Source of the DNA: Bacteroidota bacterium
Lineage (GTDB): Bacteria > Bacteroidota > Bacteroidia > Cytophagales > Cyclobacteriaceae
NCBI GenBank assembly: GCA_023431285.1
Contig: JAEYXN010000088.1
Span: 1 to 43,986 of the forward strand
Reading direction: 5' to 3'
DNA length: 43,986 bases
The translations under genes and the position numbers were made by a program. Shown here in pieces: positions 1 to 8,059 of this stretch (position 1 is its first letter; every line of letters starts with the position of its first letter). The notes under the pieces were generated by a model. It was not told where the DNA came from and ran no database searches. It worked only from the letters and a program-made list of their open reading frames with translations.

Positions 1-45
1 AAGTACGGACTGTTCCTGGGCGGGACCCCGTACCTGACCAGATAA
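1..45 (+). CDS. Possible 3' end of a gene truncated by the window edge
   Basis: Frame 1 is open from the first base to a TAA at 43-45 and would encode a short tail ending GGTPYLTR. Fourteen codons are too few to identify a family or to exclude chance. The following stretch up to 176 shows no clear terminator, RNA gene or further reading frame. Confidence 0.2.
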   Translation, partial: KYGLFLGGTPYLTR

Positions 46-176
46 GCTACTATCACTGGAAGGCGCATTTTCGTAGATAGAACGTGAACGTTGAAGAAAC
101 AACATCGGGGTTGATTAAATACATCCACTCTGGGACTACATGACGCTTCGGCTACGCGCAAATCAGAGGCGACGAC

Positions 177-470
177 TCATTCACAACTTTGGATCGAGCT
201 CTTTCCATTCGGATTCATCTGTCTAATCAGATTCTCTTTGTATTTTCTCGACTTTCCTTTGATTTCCTTTTCTCGTCTGATCGCCTCATCAATCGTTTCG
301 AATCCTTCGTAGTACACGAGTTTAGTAATATTATATCGCGCTGCAAAGCTTTGGGGCTCCAGCTGCTTCTTATGCTCCCACATGCGCGCAGTTAAATCTC
401 CCGTTACTCCACAATACAATGCCGTGTTACGACGGGTCGTGAGAATGTAAACAAATGATGTCGCTTCCAT
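177..470 (-). CDS. GIY-YIG domain protein (UPF0213-like)
   Basis: This 97-residue protein is a single GIY-YIG nuclease-like domain. The signature is seen as VYIL near residues 7-10 and YCGVT at 19-23, followed by ARMWEHK with the conserved Arg and His, and by the family's usual REKEIKG segment around residue 66. Small stand-alone GIY-YIG proteins of this size are common in Bacteroidota, and their physiological substrate is generally unknown; the fold is that of UvrC and homing-endonuclease catalytic domains. It ends in a polar tail without further domains. It is separated from the next gene by a long empty stretch, so it is probably transcribed alone. Domain assignment is firm; the cellular role is not. 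Confidence 0.85.
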   Translation of the reverse strand: MEATSFVYILTTRRNTALYCGVTGDLTARMWEHKKQLEPQSFAARYNITKLVYYEGFETIDEAIRREKEIKGKSRKYKENLIRQMNPNGKSSIQSCE

Positions 471-809
471 TTGTAAATTTGGTCATTGCATTGGATGTGG
501 TAAATTCTGCAAAGAAAAGTTTCCCAGACAATCTACCGTGATCATCATGGAGTGGTTTCTACCTCGTCGTGGATGATTCTTTCGAACGGTGAGGTTGCAG
601 TATTCTATTGCTATTATGGTCAGGCACTGGGTTCCGCCCGGGAACGGCAGGCTTTTCATAGCGGAATTTCGTTAGCGCGGAATGACGGTTTTAGGGAGGG
701 GCGCAGGCCACCACGGAAGTGGAAGCTAATTGTGGAGAAGAAATTCTGGATACCAATAATTCCAATGAGCGCGTCACCCTGCGCCTTCGCGCGTCGATTT
801 CTGAGTCTC
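471..809. other. Intergenic stretch without a recognisable gene
   Basis: This is the 3' side of the AEC permease gene and the 5' side of the GIY-YIG gene, both on the minus strand. Open frames across it (for example on the plus strand from 552) run antisense into the permease gene and resemble no family. I see no tRNA, repeat or convincing terminator. Confidence 0.5.
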
Positions 810-1946
810 TTACGCAGCATTCTGCTTCTCTCCACCCACTTCATCCAACTCTACGGCTTCACCCTTGTACGCAGCAGATGTTCTCATGGACAAGATCACC
901 ACTCCGATAGCCGCCGCCATCAAAGCCGCAGCGGTTACCACAATATTCGATGGTTGCGCGAAGAACGTACCCGAAGTATAAACAAGCAAGATCAGCATTA
1001 CCGAGAACGGCATAGAACAGGCCAGCACATTCATGGCGAACTCCAGGTCGAACGTCCTGGACGGGAACATAGACTTCTGCTCTAAAGCTGTAACGGCTGC
1101 CATATGCGAGAACGGCCAGAAGCTGCATGCACTCTGGGGGAACACCACAATAAGCAACGCAGTGGCTAGATCATTTACCGGAAGGAAAAACAACATTGCA
1201 GCACTTAATGCAAAAGCAATGGACGAACGGAAAAACAGAAACGCGATGATAGTTTTGAACTGGCCCCAGGTCAGCTTGATGGAAATACCAATGAACAAAA
1301 GGATCAGCGGCGTCATCATCATACTCAGTCTGTCGATACTCAGCTGCGCGAATTCCGGCACCGACTGATAGTTCCATCCAAAGGCGAGCATAATGATGGC
1401 AAGAACGATCACAATGTTTACCGGTTCGTTAAGTAGTGAAATCATAAGGCTTTTCACCTTCGATGTCTGCCCGGAGTCCTGGTTGCGATGGGTCTGAAAG
1501 TACCAGCGCATGGCTATGGTGTAAGAGATCACAAGCACAAAGACCTTGTTTCCCACGTCGGCCAGTGCAGCCATAGCAAGGGGGCCCTGACCACTGTATT
1601 CCATGATGAAGGGGAGACACGACAATCCGGGTGCGAGCGATGGGATGAGCAGAATCAGCGTTCGGTATTGATTTTCCTGAAGGCTGAACATGGTGTTGAG
1701 GGGGGCATACTCCATCAGCAGATGCATGATGACGTTGAAAGCCAAAGCAAAAAGTGGTATGACGATCAGGTCGGACCGGAAATCTATTTGTAACAGCGCA
1801 ATGAAGATTGTCGCGGGTAACGCCAGGCTGAGAATGAGTGTCTTGATTCCTTCACGCTGGTCTTTGCTGGCGATCTTCGACTGAAGAAAGTATCCTAGTC
1901 CAATGAGAATAACTAAAGAAATGGTTTTGGTTATCGCTGAGCTCAT
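810..1946 (-). CDS. AEC-family (auxin efflux carrier/malate permease type) membrane transporter
   Basis: The 378-residue protein is almost entirely hydrophobic, with about ten predicted membrane spans. The N-terminal half runs LVILIGLGYFL, then ALPATIF near residue 45, and the C-terminal half repeats the layout. This matches the AEC/permease family, whose characterised bacterial members move malate, malonate or other small carboxylates. The sequence LPATIF after the second span is typical of the family. It is the last gene of a minus-strand cluster with a TonB receptor, a lipoprotein and a Tat-exported aminotransferase, 96 bp after the aminotransferase stop. The context suggests the inner-membrane step for a carboxylate released by the aminotransferase, which is inference. 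The C-terminus is a charged tail of about 25 residues. Direction of transport cannot be read from sequence. Confidence 0.8.
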   Translation of the reverse strand: MSSAITKTISLVILIGLGYFLQSKIASKDQREGIKTLILSLALPATIFIALLQIDFRSDLIVIPLFALAFNVIMHLLMEYAPLNTMFSLQENQYRTLILLIPSLAPGLSCLPFIMEYSGQGPLAMAALADVGNKVFVLVISYTIAMRWYFQTHRNQDSGQTSKVKSLMISLLNEPVNIVIVLAIIMLAFGWNYQSVPEFAQLSIDRLSMMMTPLILLFIGISIKLTWGQFKTIIAFLFFRSSIAFALSAAMLFFLPVNDLATALLIVVFPQSACSFWPFSHMAAVTALEQKSMFPSRTFDLEFAMNVLACSMPFSVMLILLVYTSGTFFAQPSNIVVTAAALMAAAIGVVILSMRTSAAYKGEAVELDEVGGEKQNAA

Positions 1947-2042
1947 TTGATTATCAGGTTGAAAAGTGAGGCAGCAGAATGCCTCCCTCAGCCCATGTAT
2001 GGCCTATGGCCCGGGGAGAGCATTCTGCGTGTAAGCGGAGGG

Positions 2043-3227
2043 TTAGCTTACAATACTGTTGATGCTTTTTACGAAGAGCTTCAGCTCATCCATAGTGCCA
2101 ATACTGACGCGTGCATATGGCTTTCCATGAATTTCGTATCCTCTGATTCCAACCCCCTTGTCCAGCATCTTCTTCATGAGTGATTCTGTCGGCATCTCAA
2201 TCGGAAAGAGTACAAAACTCGTGTAGGATGGTATCGGGTTGAAGCCCGCTTTCTGCAGCTCAGAAAAAACATACTCGCGGTTCTTCTTATTATTGGTCCG
2301 TGTGTATTCCTGAAACTCGATGTCTTTCAGACTCGCCATGGCGCCTTCCAGCGAAGTGACGCTGATACCCATTTCGGTCCGGACAAGACTCTGGATCATC
2401 TTTACACGGTCCGGCTTGGCAACCATGTAGCCTATCCGCAAGCCGGCCATTCCGTGAATTTTGGAGAAGGTTCTGCTGATAATCACATCATGTCCTTCCT
2501 TGATGGTATCAACCACCGATTCTGTTCCCGGATTATCCAGTAACTCCAGGTAGGCTTCATCGACAAAGACAGGAACTTTCGATGCAACCTTCCGGATGAA
2601 CGCCCGCGTATCCGCAGAAGGAGTGAGGGTACCCGTAGGGTTGTTCGGATTGCAAATGTAGATCAGTTTTGTGCCTGAATCTATCGCATCGGCCATCGAA
2701 GACAGATCATGCGCATAGTCATCCCGTAATTTGATGTTCTTCCAGGTTGCTCCGATCGTCGTCGCTGTGTTCACCAGTGACATGTACGATGGATCCGCTG
2801 AGATTACGTTTCCTCCGTCTCGACAAAGTGAGAACGCAACCTTTTCAAGTACATCCGTGGAACCAGGCGCAATCAGGATATGATCCGCAGGTACGCCTTC
2901 CTTTTCCGCGAGTAGGTCAACCATCTTCATGGCGCTGCTGTATACATATCTGTTTCCCTTACTTGCCGCAGCGGCAATGGCAGCCATCGCTTTTTTCGAC
3001 GGACCCCATGGATTCTCATTCGCCAGAAGGCGCGCCTTCATATTTTCAAGATCCGGCGGAGCAAGATGGTATTTCTCCAGAAGGTGATAGTGTCCTTTGT
3101 AAGGAGTCATACCAAAGGCTGGCTTTGCTTTTGCTTCTGTAGAAAGTGCCGCGCCTGTGAACAGCGCACCTGCGGAAAGCGCCGTTGTCTTCAGCCATTC
3201 TCTCCTGGTGGAATTTGTTTTTGTCAT
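2043..3227 (-). CDS. Tat-exported PLP-dependent aminotransferase, HisC-like (class I/II)
   Basis: The first 34 residues form a twin-arginine signal: TRREWLKTT at 7-15, then a hydrophobic stretch and a small-residue cleavage region before KPAFG. The rest is a fold-type I aminotransferase of the histidinol-phosphate aminotransferase branch. NPNNPTGT lies at 193-200, the cofactor-binding Asp in DEAYLE at 223, the Schiff-base Lys in SRTFSK at 256, the phosphate-binding Arg in GLRIGY at 264, and a C-terminal ARVSIGT carries the carboxylate-binding Arg. The length of 394 equals a HisC-type enzyme plus the signal. Tat exports folded, cofactor-loaded proteins, so a periplasmic PLP enzyme is plausible. 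It sits 28 bp after a lipoprotein gene and before a permease gene. A role in histidine synthesis is unlikely because of the export signal. The substrate is unknown, probably an amino acid or amine brought in by the linked TonB receptor. Confidence 0.88.
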   Translation of the reverse strand: MTKTNSTRREWLKTTALSAGALFTGAALSTEAKAKPAFGMTPYKGHYHLLEKYHLAPPDLENMKARLLANENPWGPSKKAMAAIAAAASKGNRYVYSSAMKMVDLLAEKEGVPADHILIAPGSTDVLEKVAFSLCRDGGNVISADPSYMSLVNTATTIGATWKNIKLRDDYAHDLSSMADAIDSGTKLIYICNPNNPTGTLTPSADTRAFIRKVASKVPVFVDEAYLELLDNPGTESVVDTIKEGHDVIISRTFSKIHGMAGLRIGYMVAKPDRVKMIQSLVRTEMGISVTSLEGAMASLKDIEFQEYTRTNNKKNREYVFSELQKAGFNPIPSYTSFVLFPIEMPTESLMKKMLDKGVGIRGYEIHGKPYARVSIGTMDELKLFVKSINSIVS

Positions 3228-3255
3228 TATTAGAATATGGATTATGGGTTGATTA

Positions 3256-3762
3256 TTATTCTGATTCTGCTACCGGGGTGGCGTTCTTTCCGACATTTCC
3301 GGATGAAATGAGGGTCTCGCCCGACATGATCCGGATGTGCGCATCGAGATCACTCAGCCCGCTGAAGAAGTTCTTGTCTGCAATAACAAAGAACTTGCTG
3401 GGAGCAAACTCGCCAGTCGCACCGTTGATGCTGTAAAATCTCTCAGCGACAGCAGGATCTGCAACATCGACGGCTCCGCTAAAAAGCGTGCTTTCATATT
3501 CCGTTTCAGCGGAAGTATTGTAAAGTGCAACCTGCACGAGAGTATGATTCGCGTTGTCCTTGTAGAACACGATGCGACCATAGACATCATCCTCGGTCTC
3601 TGCACTTACCGTATACGCCTTGTAAGTGGTAGCAGTACCTCCGCCAGGCGCAACAGTGAGGTTAACCGGTGCTTCTTCCTGTTCGCACGAGGCAAAGAAC
3701 ATAAGCACTGCGAGGTAAATCACTCCGAATAATAGAATTTCAAACTTATATGCACTTTTCAT
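3256..3762 (-). CDS. Small lipoprotein of unknown function in the TonB receptor/aminotransferase cluster
   Basis: The 168-residue protein starts with a basic-hydrophobic segment ending in the lipobox FASC, giving Cys26 as the lipidated residue, followed by EQEE. The mature part is polar and appears rich in beta strand, including GRIVFYKDN and a C-terminal segment DAHIRIMSG. I do not recognise the family. The gene starts 10 bp after the TonB receptor stop and ends 28 bp before the aminotransferase start, so it is almost surely co-transcribed. By position it could be a surface or periplasmic partner of the receptor, as small lipoproteins often are in Bacteroidota uptake loci, but nothing in the sequence resembles SusD. 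It should be treated as a lipoprotein of unknown function. Confidence 0.75.
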   Translation of the reverse strand: MKSAYKFEILLFGVIYLAVLMFFASCEQEEAPVNLTVAPGGGTATTYKAYTVSAETEDDVYGRIVFYKDNANHTLVQVALYNTSAETEYESTLFSGAVDVADPAVAERFYSINGATGEFAPSKFFVIADKNFFSGLSDLDAHIRIMSGETLISSGNVGKNATPVAESE

Positions 3763-3772
3763 TTTTCTCTGA

Positions 3773-6697
3773 TTAGAAGTTGAACATTACGCGACCATAA
3801 TAGTAGGCTCCGTTAGATCCTTGCTGATTGTTCGAGTAGAGGTAGAACCCTTGGTTTTCCGGACGAAGGATGTCAGGATATTTGTCGAAGATGTTATTTC
3901 CTCCAACGGATAGCCTGATGTTCGGACTTAGTTTGTAACCGATGCTGAGGTCAGTTACCACTTGTGAGCTGAAGGTTTGATCATAATAGTTTCCAGCGCC
4001 ATCAGTAGAAGTGGACAGCTCGGTCACTTTTCCATAATAGGTACCGCGAACCATGAAAGAGAATTTCGATACATCAAGATTGAGGAAGCTGATAAGCTTG
4101 GTGCGTGGAGTCCCGGTTTCGAATTGTCCCACTACCTGGCGGTTCAGATATTTGTTCACAAGTTCTTCATCAGTCATGTTGGCAACGTTCAGGTCAGCGA
4201 CGTTTCTTTTCATGATCTCATTCTTCGCGAATATCCCCGCGATGTTGAAAGTAAGTGAGGTTCTTCCTGAGAGTTGCGTGATGTAGTTTACCACAGCTTC
4301 AATTCCTTTAGAACGCACATCCGCACCGTTGATGAAGAATTGAGCTTCGCCTTGCGCACCGATAACTTCGTCATAATTGTTTCCGACTTCTCCGGCGTTG
4401 AAGTTGTCCGTGCGGAAGATCCGGTCTTTCACGTCGATCTGGTACGCGTCAATGCTGACGTCAAGCTTCTGCGCTAGCTGGTAAGTAAGTCCTAACCCGA
4501 AGCTGCTGGAACGTTCCTGAGAGAGTTCATTGATACCCAGTACGCGTGCGGCAGTGCTGTTGGTAGGATATGTGGTGAAATCTACGGGTTGAGGCACACC
4601 GTTCACATCCGGGATGAACGCTGTTGCTGTATGCGTGTAGTTGAGTTCCTGCAGTGATGGTGCACGGAAGCCTGTTGAAATGGAACCGCGAACAGAAAGG
4701 TTGTCGAGGATAGAATAGCGTGTGGCCACTTTACCGGTGAGCACCTGACCGAAGTCTGAATAGTTTTCCACCCGTACGGCACCCGTTAGGAGAAGATCCT
4801 TAGTGATATCCAACTCCGCGTCAAAGTATGCGGCAAGGTTTGTTCTGTATTCGTCCCTTTCGTTCTTCGGACCGAATCCGGCAAAGCACTGGCAGTTGGC
4901 TGACAACGACTTCACAACTACCTGTTCACCGCGTTCAACTGCGAGTGGGTTTCCATTTTCATCGACGATAGGATTGCCGCTGCCGTCCTCGAGAGGTTTT
5001 CCATCAGGCCCGACAAGAAGTCCGTCTTTTCCTACGGTAAGAATACCGGCATCTCCGAAGGCGAAGCTCTCGTCCTGTCCTTTGATGATCTTATAGTTTT
5101 CAACACGCATTTCTGCACCGAAAGCGATGTTCAGTCCTTTCAAAACAGTCTTGAAATTCCGGGAGAAGTCCAGGTTTGTGGAGTTCTGTGTGAAAGAGTG
5201 TGTTCCCAGATTCATGTTCACCGGCGAGTTGGATCCGATCGACGCGTTAAAAGTGTTCACCATTCCGATTCTCATTCTGTTTCTTCCGAATGTGTTGCTG
5301 AAGTCCATGTTGAAAGCACCTGCCTGACTACGCAGCCCTACCGTTGTAGACATGTCAGAAGAGTTGGAGGTCATTTGTGGCCTGAACCCGTTAGGGTAGA
5401 GGAGGTAATTGAAACGGTCTGTCTGCGCTGCTCTTCTGAAATAGCATGAGTACCCTTGCAGATATTTGTAAGACAAGCCTCCGAATGCATAGAATGTTGT
5501 TGTCGGACTGAGTTGTATCTCTGAGTTATAGAAGACGCTTCCAAGTGTGATGGCCGGCATCCCCGCGTATACGGTGAAGTCGTCATGCGTAAGCCCGCGC
5601 GCTGCCATGATTCCTTCCTGTGTTTTCAGGGACTCTATCAAGGCTTCGTTGCCCGCGGCCTGCGCTGCGACGAGCTCAGGGTTAGTGATAACAGGGTTAC
5701 CATATTTGTCAGTGCGCTCATTGTTGAGGTAGCTGTCGTCAAAGAAACCCCAGTCGTTAACAAAAGGTCTTAGTGTCGGTCTCCGTTGTGTGATCTCACC
5801 CGACATGTTTAGAAAGCCTTTGGTGCCAATGTCGAAACCGTAGTTGGCAGTCAGTTGGTAATTGTATCCATCTGGTCCGCTCTTCGTGGTAAGGTCCCCG
5901 GCTTCACCACCGGAGTTCAGGTATCCACCACCGGTGAAGCTTCCAGATAGTACGTTTGTTCCTTTCTTCAATACGATGTTGATCACGCCGGCAACGGCGT
6001 CGGATCCGTATTGCGCTGCGGCCCCGTCTCGAAGAATCTCCACCCGGTCAATTGCTGAAGCGGGAATGGTCATGAGATCCACCGACGTAGAAGGAGAGCC
6101 CACCGCTGTTGACATGATCAGCAGCGCGGCAGTGTGTCTACGTTTACCATTAATAAGGACCAATGTTTGATTGGGCGCCAGGTTCCTCAACTGCGCAGGG
6201 TCCACGTGTGAATCAAGGTCACCTCCTTGTGAACGTACTGCGTTGAAACTCGGAGCAAGGATCGCCAGCATCTGCGCGAGGTCAATCTGCGGGAGGTTTC
6301 CCATAACATCCTGAATAGAAAAGACATCTACAGGTACGGCTGTCTCCAGTTCTGTCCGTCCAACGCTACGGGTACCCGTTACGAGGAGTTCCGACAATTC
6401 CTGCAAGGACTCTTCCATGGCAAGATCAATTTTTGAAGAGGAGCCCACTTTCATCTCCTGAGTCTTGAATCCAATGAAGGAGAACACCAGCACATCCCCG
6501 GGGACGCCGGAGATCTGGTATTTTCCTTCTGCGTCAGTAACAGTTCCCTTAGCAGGGTTGCGCTTCATCACTACGCTGACGCCGGGAAGGGGAGTCTTGT
6601 CGGATGCAAGAACCTGCCCCGTGATCTCCGTCTCCTGGGCGGAGGCGGATGGGAGTGCGATGATAAATAAAATCAGTAAAAGTAGAGTCGATTTCAT
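3773..6697 (-). CDS. TonB-dependent outer-membrane receptor with N-terminal carboxypeptidase-regulatory-like domain
   Basis: This protein of 974 residues opens with a signal peptide ending SASAQ near residue 20. A CarboxypepD_reg-like beta-sandwich follows (about 22-105, with GTVTDAEGKYQISGV), then the plug (about 108-255, with LVLINGKRRH and RVEILRDGAAAQYGSDAVAGVINI) and a long 22-strand-type barrel ending in the terminal Phe of YYYGRVMFNF. One extracellular loop holds a glycine/aspartate-rich stretch around residues 545-580 (GPDGKPLEDGSGNP) that may bind calcium. The receptor is energised by TonB-ExbBD and would import a ligand that porins exclude. It is the first gene of a cluster with a lipoprotein, a periplasmic aminotransferase and an AEC permease. 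The ligand cannot be assigned from sequence, and no SusD partner is present. A long leader of about 660 bp precedes it. Confidence 0.93.
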   Translation of the reverse strand: MKSTLLLLILFIIALPSASAQETEITGQVLASDKTPLPGVSVVMKRNPAKGTVTDAEGKYQISGVPGDVLVFSFIGFKTQEMKVGSSSKIDLAMEESLQELSELLVTGTRSVGRTELETAVPVDVFSIQDVMGNLPQIDLAQMLAILAPSFNAVRSQGGDLDSHVDPAQLRNLAPNQTLVLINGKRRHTAALLIMSTAVGSPSTSVDLMTIPASAIDRVEILRDGAAAQYGSDAVAGVINIVLKKGTNVLSGSFTGGGYLNSGGEAGDLTTKSGPDGYNYQLTANYGFDIGTKGFLNMSGEITQRRPTLRPFVNDWGFFDDSYLNNERTDKYGNPVITNPELVAAQAAGNEALIESLKTQEGIMAARGLTHDDFTVYAGMPAITLGSVFYNSEIQLSPTTTFYAFGGLSYKYLQGYSCYFRRAAQTDRFNYLLYPNGFRPQMTSNSSDMSTTVGLRSQAGAFNMDFSNTFGRNRMRIGMVNTFNASIGSNSPVNMNLGTHSFTQNSTNLDFSRNFKTVLKGLNIAFGAEMRVENYKIIKGQDESFAFGDAGILTVGKDGLLVGPDGKPLEDGSGNPIVDENGNPLAVERGEQVVVKSLSANCQCFAGFGPKNERDEYRTNLAAYFDAELDITKDLLLTGAVRVENYSDFGQVLTGKVATRYSILDNLSVRGSISTGFRAPSLQELNYTHTATAFIPDVNGVPQPVDFTTYPTNSTAARVLGINELSQERSSSFGLGLTYQLAQKLDVSIDAYQIDVKDRIFRTDNFNAGEVGNNYDEVIGAQGEAQFFINGADVRSKGIEAVVNYITQLSGRTSLTFNIAGIFAKNEIMKRNVADLNVANMTDEELVNKYLNRQVVGQFETGTPRTKLISFLNLDVSKFSFMVRGTYYGKVTELSTSTDGAGNYYDQTFSSQVVTDLSIGYKLSPNIRLSVGGNNIFDKYPDILRPENQGFYLYSNNQQGSNGAYYYGRVMFNF

Positions 6698-6742
6698 TGG
6701 AGGTGGTTTAGGTGAATGAATTTCTTACGGAAAGGGCAATAG

Positions 6743-6839
6743 ATCTCCTGGACGCAGTGCGCCACAGCATTGCCGGTCAAGGCCGGCCATCGATTGCATC
6801 AAGGGTACAGAGCTGCCTCAGGTAAGTGCAGCGGGAGAT
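6743..6839 (-). promoter_or_regulatory. Possible structured leader upstream of the TonB receptor gene
   Basis: Read on the minus strand, ATCTCC at 6839-6834 can pair with GGAGAT at 6748-6743. Inside that closing stem is a GCCGG/CCGGC hairpin at 6787-6772 with a six-base loop. The element would end 46 bases before the receptor start codon. Parts look like fragments of known riboswitches, but no consensus is fully met, so this is only a candidate fold. Confidence 0.2.
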
Positions 6840-7168
6840 TGAAGTCGTTGTCGCATGGGTTATTCAGTTTAGGGTTAAAAGCGAAGTGTTGTACGGCTAC
6901 AACTAATATGCGGCGTCGTTGCTTCGGCGAAACGCAAACCACACTTTTAGGGTAGCCACGCCGTTGTTCGAGTTGAACTAAAGAATAGATTGGTTTCTGT
7001 AAGACAAGATACCTTTCATTCAATGATCATCGCAATCCGCAATTTTACCTAGAGAGATTAAATTAATTGCGCAGATATTTTTCTTGCTTAGGAAGCAAAA
7101 CTTAATGTGAAGAATTTTAAATCGATTGCTTCTCTAAATGATTTTGTAATTATTTTTTTGATGCGAAT

Positions 7169-7184
7169 ATCCGGGTTCCCGGAT
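7169..7184. promoter_or_regulatory. Perfect 7-2-7 inverted repeat, candidate response-regulator operator
   Basis: ATCCGGG, a TT spacer and CCCGGAT form a perfect dyad about 174 bp upstream of a NarL/FixJ-type regulator gene and about 470 bp upstream of the TonB receptor gene. NarL-type regulators are known to bind heptamers arranged 7-2-7. That this one is bound by the adjacent regulator is inference. Confidence 0.35.
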
Positions 7185-7357
7185 TCTATCGCTGAATAGT
7201 TGTAAGTGAGAACATTTTTTTTTGGAATTATTCTTTCATTTCAAACCGTTGCAATGATGTACTGTTCTTTCCGAAATCGTTTGGTGTGTGATCTGTCTGG
7301 GTTGTGAGATCGTCATGCTGTTTAAAATAAAGCATCAAAAAATTATATTTACTTAAC

Positions 7358-7987
7358 ATGGTTAAAGTCGTCATCATCGATGATCATGCGCTAAATAGAA
7401 TTGGATTGAAAACAATCCTCAGTGACGACCCGCAGTTAAATGTCGTTGGAGACTATAAGAACTTCTCCCTGGTAAAGCCTCTGCTTCCAACGATTAAGCC
7501 CGACATCCTCATCATGGACATCAACACCGAAGAGGAAAACGGTCTTGATATTGTCGGATATTCCAAGAGCCTTAATTCCAGCATGAAGATCGTTGTGATG
7601 GTTCTTAATCTCAATGAGAGGCAGATTGTAAATGCCATCCGCGACGATATCGAAGGATACATTCATAAGAAGGCGGAGCCAAAGGAGTTTCTTGCCGGAC
7701 TAAAGAAAGTCCTTGAGGGTGGGAGATACTTTTCTTCCAAGATTAGTACCATTCTTGCGAACCACGCCTTCGGCCGTCAAAAGTCTTCCACACCATTCCT
7801 TACTTCTAAAGAAAAGGAAATCATTCGCCTTTTGATGGAGGGTTATTCCAGTAAACAGATTGCGGCCAGACTTGACGTGAGTCCGCGAACCATTCATAGT
7901 CACCGCGCAAATATTCTCAGCAAATTCAATCTCAATAACACGACACAACTGGTGACCAGGATCGCCGAGCAAAAGATTGTGTTATAG
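7358..7987 (+). CDS. NarL/FixJ-type response regulator (receiver + LuxR helix-turn-helix)
   Basis: The 209 residues divide into a receiver (1-120) and a LuxR-type DNA-binding domain (about 145-205, with TSKEKEIIRLL, SSKQIAARLDVSPRTIHSH). The receiver has the acidic pair Asp8-Asp9, the phospho-acceptor Asp54 in MDI and the conserved Lys104 in GYIHKK. The usual Ser/Thr at the switch position is Val82 (VVMVLN), and the normal Pro-containing loop after Asp54 reads NTEEENG, so signalling may be atypical. No histidine kinase gene is adjacent, so the partner is probably encoded elsewhere. It is divergent from the TonB receptor cluster and shares its long intergenic region, making that cluster a possible target. 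An AT-rich sequence close to a -7 box (TATATTTA, 7344-7351) lies just before the start codon. Confidence 0.93.
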   Translation: MVKVVIIDDHALNRIGLKTILSDDPQLNVVGDYKNFSLVKPLLPTIKPDILIMDINTEEENGLDIVGYSKSLNSSMKIVVMVLNLNERQIVNAIRDDIEGYIHKKAEPKEFLAGLKKVLEGGRYFSSKISTILANHAFGRQKSSTPFLTSKEKEIIRLLMEGYSSKQIAARLDVSPRTIHSHRANILSKFNLNNTTQLVTRIAEQKIVL

Positions 7988-8059
7988 TGCCGCGAACTGC
8001 CTTCCAAAGAAAAACGCTGAGAAGAAGCACATTCATGCGTATCTTCGTCCCGATATCGT

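Larger units (their letters stand above)
6698..7357. other. Divergent intergenic region between TonB receptor cluster and response regulator
   Basis: About 660 bp with no convincing gene. The half next to the receptor is GC-rich and contains inverted repeats (6743-6839). The half next to the regulator is AT-rich with long T and A runs and holds a perfect 7-2-7 dyad at 7169-7184. It must hold the promoters of both flanking genes. A short minus-strand open frame (6799-7023) has no recognisable features and was not accepted. Confidence 0.6.

Noticed and set aside
552..1085. A 177-residue plus-strand open frame
   Set aside because: Half of it is antisense to the AEC permease gene; composition is unlike a real protein, and no family is recognisable.
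2043..3227. Histidine biosynthesis gene hisC
   Set aside because: The Tat signal and the absence of other his genes nearby argue against a biosynthetic role; it is kept as a HisC-like exported enzyme.
6743..6839. A cobalamin riboswitch before the TonB receptor
   Set aside because: CCAGGAGATC followed by TTGCC recalls the B12 box, but the conserved ACCTGCC end and the other core blocks are not present. Partial matches to TPP (CTGAG, ACCCTT) and SAM-I elements fail for similar reasons, so only a generic structured leader is kept.
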